This document shows positions 1-7,765 of a DNA stretch of 58,936 nucleotides, one piece after another. This stretch comes from Acinetobacter sp. GTDB taxonomy: Bacteria > Pseudomonadota > Gammaproteobacteria > Pseudomonadales > Moraxellaceae. The notes under the pieces are model-generated. The model did no database searches and was not told where the DNA came from. It saw nothing but the letters and a program-made list of their open reading frames with translations. The stretch covers positions 1 through 58,936 of the forward strand of contig JASLHF010000051.1 of the NCBI GenBank assembly GCA_030152275.1, given 5' to 3'. The position numbers and the translations under genes are program-made. Numbering within the stretch: the stretch's first letter is position 1; each line of letters starts with the position of its first letter.

Positions 1-130
1 TTCCTCGGTTAATTAAGGCTCGGTTATACGAGGACCAATTGGTTGTACGGTAGATTTTAGGTGCAGGCTTCTTCATCTGGAAATTATATTGCCGAAGAAG
101 TCTTCAAGAATAGCTTTGTGCAACAAAGCC
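1..130 (+). mobile_element. Right-hand end of an IS5-family (IS903-like) insertion sequence, rest outside window
   Basis: Positions 3-53 on the plus strand encode a short C-terminal peptide (PRLIKARLYEDQLVVR, then stop), consistent with the tail of a transposase. About 70 bases later, at 115-130, the sequence read on the minus strand starts GGCTTTGTTGCACAAAG. This resembles the GGCTTTGTTG termini of the IS903 group of the IS5 family. The element appears to have landed in a small minus-strand gene that begins at 185. The precise IS name and the other end cannot be seen. Confidence 0.6.
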
Positions 131-185
131 CCTCAATACTAAAACTTACCCAATCAATTTCTATTTCTTTTCTAATAAACTCCAT
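131..185 (-). pseudogene. 5' fragment of a small gene cut by the IS
   Basis: Read on the minus strand, a good ribosome binding site (AAGGAG) precedes an ATG at 185, which opens MEFIRKEIEIDWVSFSIE. The frame then runs directly into the IS terminus at 130 and ends at a stop within the IS (84-86). This is what an insertion into the first 20 codons of a gene looks like. The family cannot be recognised from 18 residues. The rest of the gene, if it exists, lies left of the window. Confidence 0.5.
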
Positions 186-512
186 AATTTCTCCTTATTT
201 TTATTGTTTTTATGCAAAATAATCCACAAAAAATTCTATTTAATTTTTTTTAATTAATGAGATAAATTAATTAAAAAAAAATAATAAAAAGTATTTTTGC
301 AAGATTAAATAACTGAATAGTTTTACTTAATTTTTAAATTAAAAAATTGAATTGTAGTTTTCTTTAATTTTAATTTATTATTCTTTAAGTAAATGTATAG
401 CTAATTATTATTTTATTTCTATACAAATGTGGTCTTAACATGAACTACTAATAATCAGTATATAATAAAATGCATAAAAAGTCAATAAGAATAATTCTCT
501 CCATTACGTCAG
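186..512. other. AT-rich intergenic stretch without a gene
   Basis: About 330 bases of very AT-rich DNA with long A and T runs. No open frame with a start and ribosome binding site is visible on either strand. It carries the upstream region of the interrupted minus-strand gene at 185. The composition is more AT-rich than the core genes to the right, in keeping with an acquired element. Confidence 0.6.
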
Positions 513-545
513 AGACCTATTTTTATATTCAATAAAAATAGGTCT
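513..545. terminator. Strong intrinsic hairpin downstream of the lipoprotein gene
   Basis: A perfect 14-bp stem (513-526 with 532-545, both arms spelling AGACCTATTTTTAT) surrounds a 5-base loop. A T-rich tract follows on the plus strand. It lies just past the stop codon of the minus-strand lipoprotein gene and probably ends that transcript, though the better T-tract is on the plus side. Confidence 0.65.
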
Positions 546-561
546 TCTTAATTTTTTTAAT

Positions 562-1083
562 TTAACGCTCTACCCCACCAAACTTGTAATTCCCATAATT
601 TGTTTTTACCTCTACCTCTCTAACATAATTTGCATCACAACTAATTGAAAGCTCAATTAAGCGTCCGAAATTTAAATTAGCTGGTAATTTATTATTATGA
701 TCATACTCCCCTATACTGCAATTATTCCCTCGATTTATAATCACATCATTTACAACAACTTCATCTGCCTTAGCTTGAATTACAATGTTATAAGCAATTT
801 TTCCATAAACTTTCGAATTAAACTCATTAACATTAAATGTCACTTCAACTGGCTCCCCTTCTAATAGTTGCTTTACTGGGTTAGCCATCCCTTTATCTTC
901 ATACTGCTCTATTTTTTCGGTAGAGTTACTCAAATCCTCTGATTGCTCATCAGCTAATGCTGTAACTCCTTCATCTGACGATGTTGTCGCCACATTGCTT
1001 TCACTACTTGTTAAATCACTACATCCCGATGTTATGCATAATATTGTTAGCATCAAGCCCCAGACAAATTCTCTTCTAATCAT
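562..1083 (-). CDS. Unrecognised lipoprotein of the integrated element
   Basis: A small exported protein of 173 residues that I do not recognise. The N-terminus has two arginines, a hydrophobic segment and a lipobox-like ITSGC around residue 21, so it should be lipidated and membrane-anchored facing the periplasm. A Ser/Asp/Glu-rich linker follows, then a compact C-terminal half with one cysteine pair candidate (NNCSIG and ISCDAN). I chose ATG 1083, because the in-frame TTG at 1089 sits on top of the GATGGG ribosome binding site. It is divergent from the XRE regulator and may be controlled by it. Function unknown; cargo of the integrated element. Confidence 0.7.
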   Translation of the reverse strand: MIRREFVWGLMLTILCITSGCSDLTSSESNVATTSSDEGVTALADEQSEDLSNSTEKIEQYEDKGMANPVKQLLEGEPVEVTFNVNEFNSKVYGKIAYNIVIQAKADEVVVNDVIINRGNNCSIGEYDHNNKLPANLNFGRLIELSISCDANYVREVEVKTNYGNYKFGGVER

Positions 1084-1172
1084 CGTCAACCCATCTCAAA
1101 AGTTATCTAATTAAATTTAACTACCCATTGAAATCTTATAAGTATTTCAATTTTATATAGTTACACAGTAAA

Positions 1173-1239
1173 CGTAACTAAAGTTTAATTATTAACGTAA
1201 TTAAAAGCAAATATCACGTAACTTTTAGTTAAGCTAACT
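1173..1239. promoter_or_regulatory. Repeated operator-like half-sites upstream of the XRE regulator
   Basis: CGTAA occurs three times on the same strand at 1173, 1196 and 1217, spaced 23 and 21 bases, about two helical turns. The first and third copies extend to CGTAACTAAAGTTTA and CGTAACTTTTAGTTAA. An inverted repeat, AGTTA-AGC-TAACT, covers 1227-1239, 11 bases before the regulator's ATG. The arrangement fits autoregulation by the adjacent HTH protein and control of the divergent lipoprotein gene. Confidence 0.45.
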
Positions 1240-1250
1240 ATTTTAAGGTA

Positions 1251-1652
1251 ATGAAAGATGAAAATGAAAAAACCTTATTTGCACAACGCTTAGCTTTAGC
1301 GATGAAAGCAAAAGGGTATGAAGCTAAGCCTTCAGTTCTAGAAAGAGAATTTAATTTGAATTACTCAGGCAAACCCATGACATTACATGGTGTTCGCAAA
1401 TGGCTCATCGGAGAAGCAATTCCTTCTGGTGACAAGCTTCTTATACTTGCAAAATGGCTAGAAATTCCACCAGAGGAATTAGCTTTTGATAAAGATATTC
1501 TAAAAGCTATTGAACTGCGTGATAGTAAATGGAGACAAGAATTAGGCTACAAGGACAAAGAAGTCTTTGAAGCCTTTATTAACCTTTCACCATCTAATAA
1601 AAAGCTGGTTAGAGAGTTAATTATTGCTTTATCAATTCAACATACGGAATAA
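1251..1652 (+). CDS. XRE/phage-repressor-type HTH regulator
   Basis: A 133-residue cytoplasmic DNA-binding protein. The first 75 residues contain a helix-turn-helix of the XRE/lambda repressor type, in the order LFAQRLALAMKAKG, VRKWLIGEAIPSG, LLILAKWLEIPPEEL. This ends in the typical 'A-x-W-L-x-[IV]' helix. The C-terminal part is helical and may serve dimerisation; there is no peptidase or cupin domain. Proteins like this usually regulate prophages or integrative elements. Repeated half-sites lie directly upstream. An AAGG sits only two bases before the ATG, so initiation may be weak. Confidence 0.8.
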   Translation: MKDENEKTLFAQRLALAMKAKGYEAKPSVLEREFNLNYSGKPMTLHGVRKWLIGEAIPSGDKLLILAKWLEIPPEELAFDKDILKAIELRDSKWRQELGYKDKEVFEAFINLSPSNKKLVRELIIALSIQHTE

Positions 1653-1712
1653 TTTATAGGTCAGTAGCATCTAAAAGTCATTACTTAAGACTGCAAGTAA
1701 TTTCCTCATGAA

Positions 1713-2912
1713 TTAAACTTTAATTTCCTCAATATAATCTGCCCACCATTGCATAACTATTTTTCTTTCTTCTAAATGATCACTTTTATCATAAACAGCC
1801 TTCGTACCTTTTTTCTTATGGGCTAAACATGCCTCAATTACTTGTTCTTTATCACTAAACTGATTGTTAAGAGCAGTACTAGCTATATGCCTAAAGCCAT
1901 GTACTGTTTGTCTACCTGTGTAACCACATCGCTTTAATACGGTATTAAAAGTTCCATCAGACACAGGTTCTAAATAAGTTCTTCTACTGGGAAATAAAAG
2001 TGGTGATTCCGTACTATACGCCTCTAACTCTTTCAAAAGAATAATAGCTTGCTTAGATAAAGGGATTGTATGTGCTAATCGTCCTTTCATCATCTCAGCA
2101 GGTCTATTCCATAATTTTTTCTTAAAATCGAATTGTTCCCATTTAGCACAACGCAATTCACTAGGTCTTGGAAAAAGTAAAATTGCTAACTCAATAGCAA
2201 TCACCATTCTTCTACTAGGATAGTTCCTTACTTTATTAATAAGCTCAGGTAACTCATGCAACTTAACATGACTCATATTTTCTTGAGTATAGCTAGTTAT
2301 ATATTTAGAAATCCTCATTAATGGATTATCTTCAACTAGTCCTTTCACAATTGCTAAATCATAAGCATTTGTACAGTATGAAATTAATTTATCTACTTGA
2401 TTATTAATTTTATTAACTGTTCTTAGAGTCTGAAAGAAGTCAAACCATTCTTTCTTTTTGATTGTTATACAATCTCTGTGACCAAATTCCTTTATCACAT
2501 GTCTTTGTATTGAACTTTTAGCTTTTGAAAATGTTTCTTCGCCCCAAACAGTTTTTTTGGTCTCAAGCCAATCAATAATAATTACTTCAAATGTTAGGTT
2601 TGTTTTACTATCAATATGTTTTTTATGATGCTTACTAAATCTTACTATATCTCCATTTGCTTCTTTCAATGCCAGTTCATTAGCTTTTTTTCTAGCATAT
2701 TGTCCACTAACATTACGATAACTACCTAATCCCTTATATCCATCTTTACCCAATTCGTCCTTACAGCGATATTGCCAAGATTTATTTCCGTCCTTTTTCA
2801 CAAAAAAATATAAATTACCACTATCTTTGATTCTGTAATCAACATTTTCAGGTTCTAAATTGGCTAAAGTTGTATCAGAGAGGGGTTTCTTTTTTATTTC
2901 ACTTCTTTTCAT
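1713..2912 (-). CDS. int: P4-type tyrosine recombinase (island integrase)
   Basis: Site-specific recombinase that integrates and excises the element at the neighbouring tRNA-Val gene. With the start at ATG 2912 it is 399 residues, normal for the family; an upstream in-frame start at 2984 would add 24 poorly fitting residues. Residues 1-95 form the DUF4102-type arm-binding domain, about 105-200 the core-binding SAM-like domain and 210-399 the catalytic domain. Catalytic residues are visible: R254 (PRPSELR), K276, H338-x-x-R341 (HGFRH), H365 (CLAHK) and nucleophile Y374. It points away from the tRNA, the usual layout of tRNA-borne genomic islands. All catalytic residues are present, so it is probably active. 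Confidence 0.92.
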   Translation of the reverse strand: MKRSEIKKKPLSDTTLANLEPENVDYRIKDSGNLYFFVKKDGNKSWQYRCKDELGKDGYKGLGSYRNVSGQYARKKANELALKEANGDIVRFSKHHKKHIDSKTNLTFEVIIIDWLETKKTVWGEETFSKAKSSIQRHVIKEFGHRDCITIKKKEWFDFFQTLRTVNKINNQVDKLISYCTNAYDLAIVKGLVEDNPLMRISKYITSYTQENMSHVKLHELPELINKVRNYPSRRMVIAIELAILLFPRPSELRCAKWEQFDFKKKLWNRPAEMMKGRLAHTIPLSKQAIILLKELEAYSTESPLLFPSRRTYLEPVSDGTFNTVLKRCGYTGRQTVHGFRHIASTALNNQFSDKEQVIEACLAHKKKGTKAVYDKSDHLEERKIVMQWWADYIEEIKV

Positions 2913-2916
2913 TTTT

Positions 2917-2961
2917 TGTATCACCAGTTCGATTTTTTTCAATGATACAATTAATGATACA
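2917..2961 (-). promoter_or_regulatory. Short repeats in the integrase upstream region
   Basis: AATGATACA is present twice in direct orientation (2941-2949 and 2953-2961), 12 bases apart. An inverted TGTATCA lies at 2917-2923, directly in front of the integrase start. These are candidate sites for the integrase itself or an excisionase-type regulator. No further evidence links them to a protein. Confidence 0.35.
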
Positions 2962-3011
2962 GAAATCCTAGCAGTATATAGCATGATATATAGTTATATA
3001 ACGCAATAAAA

Positions 3012-3040
3012 AATCCCCAAAACATTGAATTTTGAGGATT
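3012..3040. terminator. Bidirectional intrinsic terminator between tRNA-Val and integrase
   Basis: An 11-bp stem with one mismatch (3012-3022 with 3030-3040) around a 7-base loop. It has a T-rich tract on both sides (ATTTTTTATT on the minus strand). It would stop tRNA-Val transcription before the integrase gene. Confidence 0.65.
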
Positions 3041-3045
3041 TTATT

Positions 3046-3073
3046 TAGTATAAAGTAATATAACTTTATACTA
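3046..3073. repeat. Perfect 11-bp inverted repeat next to the tRNA 3' end
   Basis: TAGTATAAAGT (3046-3056) is mirrored by ACTTTATACTA (3063-3073) with a 6-base spacer. It is AT-rich and lacks a T-tract, so it does not look like a terminator. Its place 12 bases beyond the tRNA CCA end, inside the element, is where integrase arm sites or an excisionase site are expected. Confidence 0.4.
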
Positions 3074-3084
3074 ATTCATAATAT

Positions 3085-3161
3085 TGGTAGGTATATCCAG
3101 ACTCGAACTGGAGACCTCTACGATGTCAACGTAGCGCTCTAACCAACTGAGCTATACACCT
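3085..3161 (-). tRNA. tRNA-Val(GAC)
   Basis: A 77-base cloverleaf on the minus strand. The 7-bp acceptor stem (AGGTGTA with TATACCT, one G-T pair) is followed by discriminator A and an encoded CCA. A D-arm with AGCTCAGTTGGTTAGAGC is present. The anticodon stem CTACG/CGTAG encloses loop TTGACAT, so the anticodon is GAC. The T-arm contains GTTCGAGTC. It serves as the attachment locus for the neighbouring integrase, and the intact 3' end has been restored by the element. A promoter is visible upstream. Confidence 0.95.
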
Positions 3162-3172
3162 GAAGTTCCTGC

Positions 3173-3201
3173 ATCATATGCATTTTTATTTAGTTAAACA
3201 A
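3173..3201 (-). promoter_or_regulatory. sigma-70 promoter of tRNA-Val
   Basis: On the minus strand TTGTTT (3196-3201), a 17-base spacer and TATGAT (3173-3178) form a good -35/-10 pair. It places initiation a few bases before the mature tRNA 5' end at 3161. The promoter partly overlaps the intergenic gap after the tgpA stop codon. Confidence 0.65.
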
Positions 3202-3207
3202 GGCTTT

Positions 3208-5205
3208 TCATAACTTTTTCAGCGCATTTGCACATTCTTTAAGCAGGACATAAAACCTGTGCTTTTCTTTTTTTGATAATGGTAAATCCATATAGCATGC
3301 TTCATTATAAATTCGAGCTGCCTGCAGAAAAATCTCAGGATCATTTAAGCCCGGCTGTGCGCTTAAGCGGGACATCCATGTACTAAATGTTTCATAGGGC
3401 TGTTTTTTTAACGCTGCAGGAAGTTGTTTATTCCAGCGCAAGATTTCACGCGCAGCAAAAGGTCTATTTTTTTGGCTAGCTATATAGAGCCACACCGCAT
3501 AAATAAGTCCCAAAGCTATAAATCCAAACAGCATAGCCAGCGCGCCAGCATAAGCAGATTTTAAGCCTATTTTACTAAACCAGCTTTGCTGAGACTCAGC
3601 ATCATAACCCACGACTTTGCTTTGCCACTGATAACTCGCATAATCACTCCAGATCCGCAGCTGTGTCAGCATGGCATAACGGCGGATTTGAGTTGAAGCA
3701 TCTGCATCGCCCCAAACAGATTCATCTTGTGCGATAAATTGCTGCATGCCGCTATCAATCCGCTGCGGCGCAATAATTGCTGTTGGGTCAAAGCGCTGCC
3801 ATTTGCCATTCAGCCAGACTTCTGTCCAAGCATGTGCATCCAGCTGGCGCACTTCCCAGCTTTTGCCGTCAGGCGCAGCCTGCCCGCCCTGATAACCGAC
3901 CACCACGCGTGCAGGTATTCCCGCATAACGCATCATCATGACAAAACTCGATGCATAATGTTCACAAAAGCCTTTGCGGCTGCCAAACAAAAAATCATCT
4001 ATTCTGTTTTGTCCCAGCAGGCCCGGATTAAGGGTATAGCTAAAGCCCTGCTGCTGATACCATTTCAATACCGTATGGATATACTGGCGGGGATCTTCTG
4101 CACTCTGCATCCATAATTTTTTAGCCAATGCTTGGCTTTTCAGATCTAAACCAGAAGCAGTTTGTGTATTCAGCTGAATGAACCATTTCTGCTGTGGCTG
4201 TTTTAATGCAGCTTGCGCATTCCCCACCCACATTAAACGCATCGGCCCTGCATTTGCCATAGGCTGCTTTGTTTCAATACGCCAGTCACGGGTCAGCTCA
4301 TAGCGCTCATCCATTGGCACCGATTTATCCAGCCCCATAATCCATTTTGACTGCGGACCAGCCGATAAATATTGATATTCCATTCGCGGCTTTTTCGGCA
4401 GTGTTACATCACGCGGCTGCAGCGCCGTTAAATTCATTGCGCTGCTGGTCCATTGGCTGCCGTCATATTGATCTAGCGCCAACGCGCGCCAATACAGCTC
4501 ATTGCGGGCAGGCAGCAAATCAATATTGCCAATGACTCGAAACGCAAGTGCACTGGATTGCGACAGTGATGCAATATCCCCGGGCGACATGGTGTCACTC
4601 ATGCCGGTTGTCGCTTTATTTTCAGGAATTGGAATATGCCATAGCGGCGGCAAGCGCGGAAAAAACAAAAATAGCAAGACAAAAAACGGCAGCGCATACA
4701 GTAAAAATTTGCCGACATGGGCAGCGTCCTGCTTTAAATTCCGCCACTGTGATTCTTCCGCCATACTAAACTGTGCAGTTTGAAGCCGGTACAGTCCAGT
4801 AAAACTGCTGATCAAGCACAGTAAAATGGCAACAGCCATAAAAAAAGATTGGCTGAACAAAAATGAACTGGCGCTGACAAACAGTGCAAAATTAAACAGG
4901 ATAATCACATCGCGCTGGGTTTTAGTTTCTAGCGCCTTAGCAAATAAAAAAGCCGTTAAGACGGATACGCCGGCTTCTATGCCAATAAAAGTCTGATAAC
5001 TCAGATAAATGGCGCCCAATGCACTGAATACCAAGCCATATGTCCATAATTTTGCAATCGGCCGCAGGCTTATGCTGCTGTAAAGCAGGCATATCCAAAT
5101 CAAGGTCAAAATCGCGGTCAGCTGCCACGGCAAAAACAGCGCCTGAGCTGCTATCAGCAGCGCTAAAGTCATTAAAACAGATATACGGACAGGTGCATTT
5201 ATCAT
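3208..5205 (-). CDS. tgpA: TgpA-like membrane transglutaminase
   Basis: A 665-residue inner-membrane protein of the DUF3488/transglutaminase family, like TgpA of Pseudomonas aeruginosa, where it is needed for normal growth. Residues 8-190 hold about six hydrophobic segments. The periplasmic transglutaminase-like domain covers about 360-480 with a visible catalytic triad: C414 in RKGFCEHYASSF, H458 in DAHAWTEVW and D473 in WQRFDPTA. A last membrane segment lies at 551-576 before a cytosolic tail. Its start is two bases after the DUF58 stop, so the genes are translationally linked in a moxR-DUF58-tgpA operon. The cellular substrate is not known. Confidence 0.9.
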   Translation of the reverse strand: MINAPVRISVLMTLALLIAAQALFLPWQLTAILTLIWICLLYSSISLRPIAKLWTYGLVFSALGAIYLSYQTFIGIEAGVSVLTAFLFAKALETKTQRDVIILFNFALFVSASSFLFSQSFFMAVAILLCLISSFTGLYRLQTAQFSMAEESQWRNLKQDAAHVGKFLLYALPFFVLLFLFFPRLPPLWHIPIPENKATTGMSDTMSPGDIASLSQSSALAFRVIGNIDLLPARNELYWRALALDQYDGSQWTSSAMNLTALQPRDVTLPKKPRMEYQYLSAGPQSKWIMGLDKSVPMDERYELTRDWRIETKQPMANAGPMRLMWVGNAQAALKQPQQKWFIQLNTQTASGLDLKSQALAKKLWMQSAEDPRQYIHTVLKWYQQQGFSYTLNPGLLGQNRIDDFLFGSRKGFCEHYASSFVMMMRYAGIPARVVVGYQGGQAAPDGKSWEVRQLDAHAWTEVWLNGKWQRFDPTAIIAPQRIDSGMQQFIAQDESVWGDADASTQIRRYAMLTQLRIWSDYASYQWQSKVVGYDAESQQSWFSKIGLKSAYAGALAMLFGFIALGLIYAVWLYIASQKNRPFAAREILRWNKQLPAALKKQPYETFSTWMSRLSAQPGLNDPEIFLQAARIYNEACYMDLPLSKKEKHRFYVLLKECANALKKL

Positions 5206-5207
5206 GA

Positions 5208-6113
5208 TTATGCCTGCGCCAGCAGCAATTTAGCCTGCATCATCTGCTGCTCACCTTGCCCATGCGGCAAATGCGCCGACGGCAAATGCAGCGCATAGTT
5301 AAAATGAAGTTGCTCGCACTGCTCAGCCAGCCCCATCATAAAGCTTAATTTTTCTTCATGCGATGCGCTCGGCATATGTTCATAATAGATATCAATCTGC
5401 TGCTGATCTTGATACTGTTCAAACATTTTTACATACAGCCCTTGTCCGCGCGCCGCCTGTTTCCATGAAATAGACTGGAGCGAATCGCCTTCCTTAAAGC
5501 TTTTTAATTCACGAAATTCATCCATATCCTGTTCAAAGCCTGCAGGGTTGAATGACTGAGAAGCCGCCGGATTACTCGCTTTGGGCGCAATCCAGCTATG
5601 CTTATCCAAATACAGATAGGTCCAAGCGCGCACTAATCCAAATGGATAAACAGATAAAATCTGTACATCAGGATAACGAAAGCGTCCGCGGCGCGGCGCC
5701 AAAAAGCTCAGCCTAAACTGCTGCTTATCCTGCATCATGCTCAGCTGATGGCGCTGTCCATCGACAATGACCCATAGAAAGCGCGGCTGCACGCTGGCCT
5801 GTGACAAAAACAGATCTAAATGCACCGCTTCGCCTGCTTGCCCAATGTCTGCACAAATTACCTCCAGCGTCAAACCATGCAGCTGCTTAAACGTCAGATA
5901 AAAACTGATGCACAGCACTGCACTGATTAAAAAGCAAAAGCCTAAAATCAAATTATTGGCATAATTCACCCCGGCAATGAAAGTGATTAAAATGAGCACC
6001 AAAAACAGGTAACCCTGCTGATAAATAAAAACCAGCACATCACTTTGCGCGAGCGTTTTTTTCTGCTGAAACTTAAACCGCTTCGAAAGCCAATTCTGCC
6101 AAGCTGACGCCAA
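5208..6113 (-). CDS. DUF58 membrane protein of the MoxR/TgpA operon
   Basis: A 301-residue protein with two membrane segments (about residues 33-50 and 54-73) and a cytosolic C-terminal half. The DUF58 signature lies at about 200-228 (ELKSFKEGDSLQSISWK followed by a conserved AARG). DUF58 proteins are related to von Willebrand A domains and are the usual partner of a MoxR ATPase. It lies 70 bases downstream of moxR and two bases upstream of tgpA. It probably acts as the adaptor that MoxR remodels. No enzymatic function is known. Confidence 0.88.
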   Translation of the reverse strand: MASAWQNWLSKRFKFQQKKTLAQSDVLVFIYQQGYLFLVLILITFIAGVNYANNLILGFCFLISAVLCISFYLTFKQLHGLTLEVICADIGQAGEAVHLDLFLSQASVQPRFLWVIVDGQRHQLSMMQDKQQFRLSFLAPRRGRFRYPDVQILSVYPFGLVRAWTYLYLDKHSWIAPKASNPAASQSFNPAGFEQDMDEFRELKSFKEGDSLQSISWKQAARGQGLYVKMFEQYQDQQQIDIYYEHMPSASHEEKLSFMMGLAEQCEQLHFNYALHLPSAHLPHGQGEQQMMQAKLLLAQA

Positions 6114-6185
6114 TCCGTTCCCCTTTTAAGCTCAAAATACTGTTAAAACTCGAGATGTGTTTATCTGAATAAAGCAGACATTGGA

Positions 6186-7145
6186 TTAGACCACAGAAAC
6201 GCACTGCATTAACTCCAGTATTTCCGCTTCGCTGATACCAATACGGTGCGCGGCCACGGCGGCAAATACAGCCTGAACATCGTCTGGCTGTACATAACTA
6301 CGCTGCTCAATCAGCGCATGCGCCTGAGCGGCTTTTTTAAGCGCCAGCACAGCACGTGTTGACAAGCCATGACGGCCTTTTCGGGTTTCTGCCGCCAAGT
6401 CCAGCAAATAATCCATGACTGCATCACTGACATGAATTTGTTCTGCCAGCAGCTGCAGCTGCAAAATATCCTGTTCCTGAAATACCGCCTCCAGGCCAGC
6501 AATCAGTTCATGGCGCGAGCTCTGCTGCAGCAGCATTTTTTCAGCCTGCCGCGACGGATAGCCTAAAGACAAGCGCATCATAAAACGGTCCAGCTGTGAT
6601 TCTGGCAGCGCATAAGTACCGCTTTGAAACAGCGGGTTTTGTGTCGCTATCACCCAAAATGGCTGCGGCAGCACATAGCGCACCCCATCTACAGTGGCAA
6701 TGCCTTCTTCCATGGCTTCTAACAGCGCGCTTTGCGTTTTAGGACTACAGCGGTTAATTTCATCCGCCAGCAGTATCTGAGTGAAAATAGGCCCCTGTTT
6801 AAACTCAAACTGATGTTCTTTTTGGTTAAACATATTGATGCCAATCACATCGCTGGCCAGCATGTCATTGGTAAACTGAATACGCTGAAAATGCAGTCCA
6901 GCCAAGCGGGATAAAGTGCTGGCTAATGTCGTTTTACCTAAACCGGGCAAGTCTTCAAACAGTACATGCCCGCCTGCCAGCAGACTGCACAGCGCCAGCT
7001 TGGTTTGCTGATTTTTATCTAAAATAATTTGATTGATTTGATCCAAAAAGGTATTAATTTTAGGATAATAAGACGCGAGCTTTTGCTCATCCATCTGAAT
7101 GATTGGCAGTTGTTGTTCTTGTCGCTTCTCTGTTCCCCAAAACAC
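6186..7145 (-). CDS. MoxR-family AAA+ ATPase
   Basis: A cytosolic chaperone-like ATPase, 319 residues, first gene of the moxR-DUF58-tgpA operon. Walker A is at about 65-73 (DLPGLGKTT), Walker B at 124-129 (ILLADE, followed by INRCSPKTQSALLEAMEE), sensor 1 in WVIATQNP near 168 and sensor 2 in GLSTRA near 261. MoxR proteins form rings that mature or remodel partner complexes, often with a DUF58 protein. The start is uncertain: GTG 7145 has a GGGGA eight bases upstream, while the next in-frame ATG at 7094 lacks a ribosome binding site. Confidence 0.9.
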   Translation of the reverse strand: MFWGTEKRQEQQLPIIQMDEQKLASYYPKINTFLDQINQIILDKNQQTKLALCSLLAGGHVLFEDLPGLGKTTLASTLSRLAGLHFQRIQFTNDMLASDVIGINMFNQKEHQFEFKQGPIFTQILLADEINRCSPKTQSALLEAMEEGIATVDGVRYVLPQPFWVIATQNPLFQSGTYALPESQLDRFMMRLSLGYPSRQAEKMLLQQSSRHELIAGLEAVFQEQDILQLQLLAEQIHVSDAVMDYLLDLAAETRKGRHGLSTRAVLALKKAAQAHALIEQRSYVQPDDVQAVFAAVAAHRIGISEAEILELMQCVSVV

Positions 7146-7275
7146 CTTCTATTCCCCAATAAAAAAAGCCTATTTAGCATTAACATACAGGTTTTTATAC
7201 AGAAATACAGTGTTTATCCTATACACGGCCGTATTTTAGATTTTCAGCCACAATCCTCTCAGTCGTTTTTATGAC

Positions 7276-7299
7276 GAGCGCTACGTTGACATCGTAGCG
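7276..7299 (+). repeat. Stray copy of the tRNA-Val(GAC) anticodon arm
   Basis: The 22 bases at 7276-7297 are identical to the anticodon arm of tRNA-Val (reverse complement of 3118-3139), including loop TTGACAT. Here they read on the plus strand. The arm extends to a 7-bp hairpin (CGCTACG/CGTAGCG). No acceptor, D or T arm can be found around it, so it is not a tRNA gene. It lies in the 300-base gap between moxR and the DUF466 gene, 4.1 kb from the tRNA and in inverted orientation. The rest of that gap shows no gene. Confidence 0.8.
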
Positions 7300-7378
7300 G
7301 CCTGTCTTTTCACTTATATGTTCCACGTCCATGGTGTAAAGTTGGATTAAATTCATCTCAAAATACCCGCCATAAAAA

Positions 7379-7396
7379 AGCGCCCCGAAAGGCGCT
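7379..7396. terminator. Intrinsic terminator after the DUF466 gene
   Basis: A 6-bp GC-rich stem AGCGCC/GGCGCT with a six-base loop (7385-7390). On the minus strand it is followed by T6. It ends the cstA-DUF466 transcript; the plus side also has a T-rich tract. Confidence 0.8.
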
Positions 7397-7449
7397 CTTT
7401 TAATGATTTAATAAGATTAAAACCTTAGATCACACTCAAAGCGCAATCA

Positions 7450-7752
7450 TCAGCAAGGACACTTTTTCAAATTTCCGCCTGCTGAAGGATAACGCGCATC
7501 CACACAGTAACGGTAAAAGGTTTTCGCATCCATCGCTTCCAAATCAGGATGATGTTTTTTCATATGCTCAAGATAATTTTGATAATCCGGCACACCCACC
7601 ATCAAGCGGAAACTTTGCTGCAAACGCTGCCACAAGGTAGCAATACGTGACCAGTTTTTCGGATTCAGAATCAAATCCTTTTGCGACATGATGGTCATTT
7701 TGATGATTTTATACATCATCGTTTTTCCATTTTTTGCAAATTTCAGATTCAT
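7450..7752 (-). CDS. DUF466 (YbdD/YjiX) family protein, partner of CstA
   Basis: A 100-residue protein of the YbdD/YjiX family, which is almost always encoded directly downstream of CstA-type pyruvate transporters. The core is at the C-terminus: LMVGVPDYQNYLEHMKKHHP, then YCVDARYPSAGG and a terminal CPC. The family's usual length is about 65 residues, so this copy carries an N-terminal extension of about 30 residues. I kept the long form because AGGAG lies six bases before the GTGATG at 7752-7755, whereas the shorter start at MSQKD has no ribosome binding site. The gene is 13 bases downstream of cstA. Its molecular role is unknown. Confidence 0.85.
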   Translation of the reverse strand: MNLKFAKNGKTMMYKIIKMTIMSQKDLILNPKNWSRIATLWQRLQQSFRLMVGVPDYQNYLEHMKKHHPDLEAMDAKTFYRYCVDARYPSAGGNLKKCPC

Positions 7753-7765
7753 CACCGTCTCCTAT

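Noticed and set aside
2913..2984. Longer N-terminus for the integrase
   Set aside because: The 24 added residues are hydrophobic and do not match the DUF4102 start; repeats for regulation occupy this stretch.
3727..4116. Plus-strand open frame opposite tgpA
   Set aside because: Shadow frame of a gene with intact catalytic motifs; no ribosome binding site.
7276..7299. Possible complete tRNA gene
   Set aside because: Only the anticodon arm is present; no acceptor, D or T arm in the flanks.
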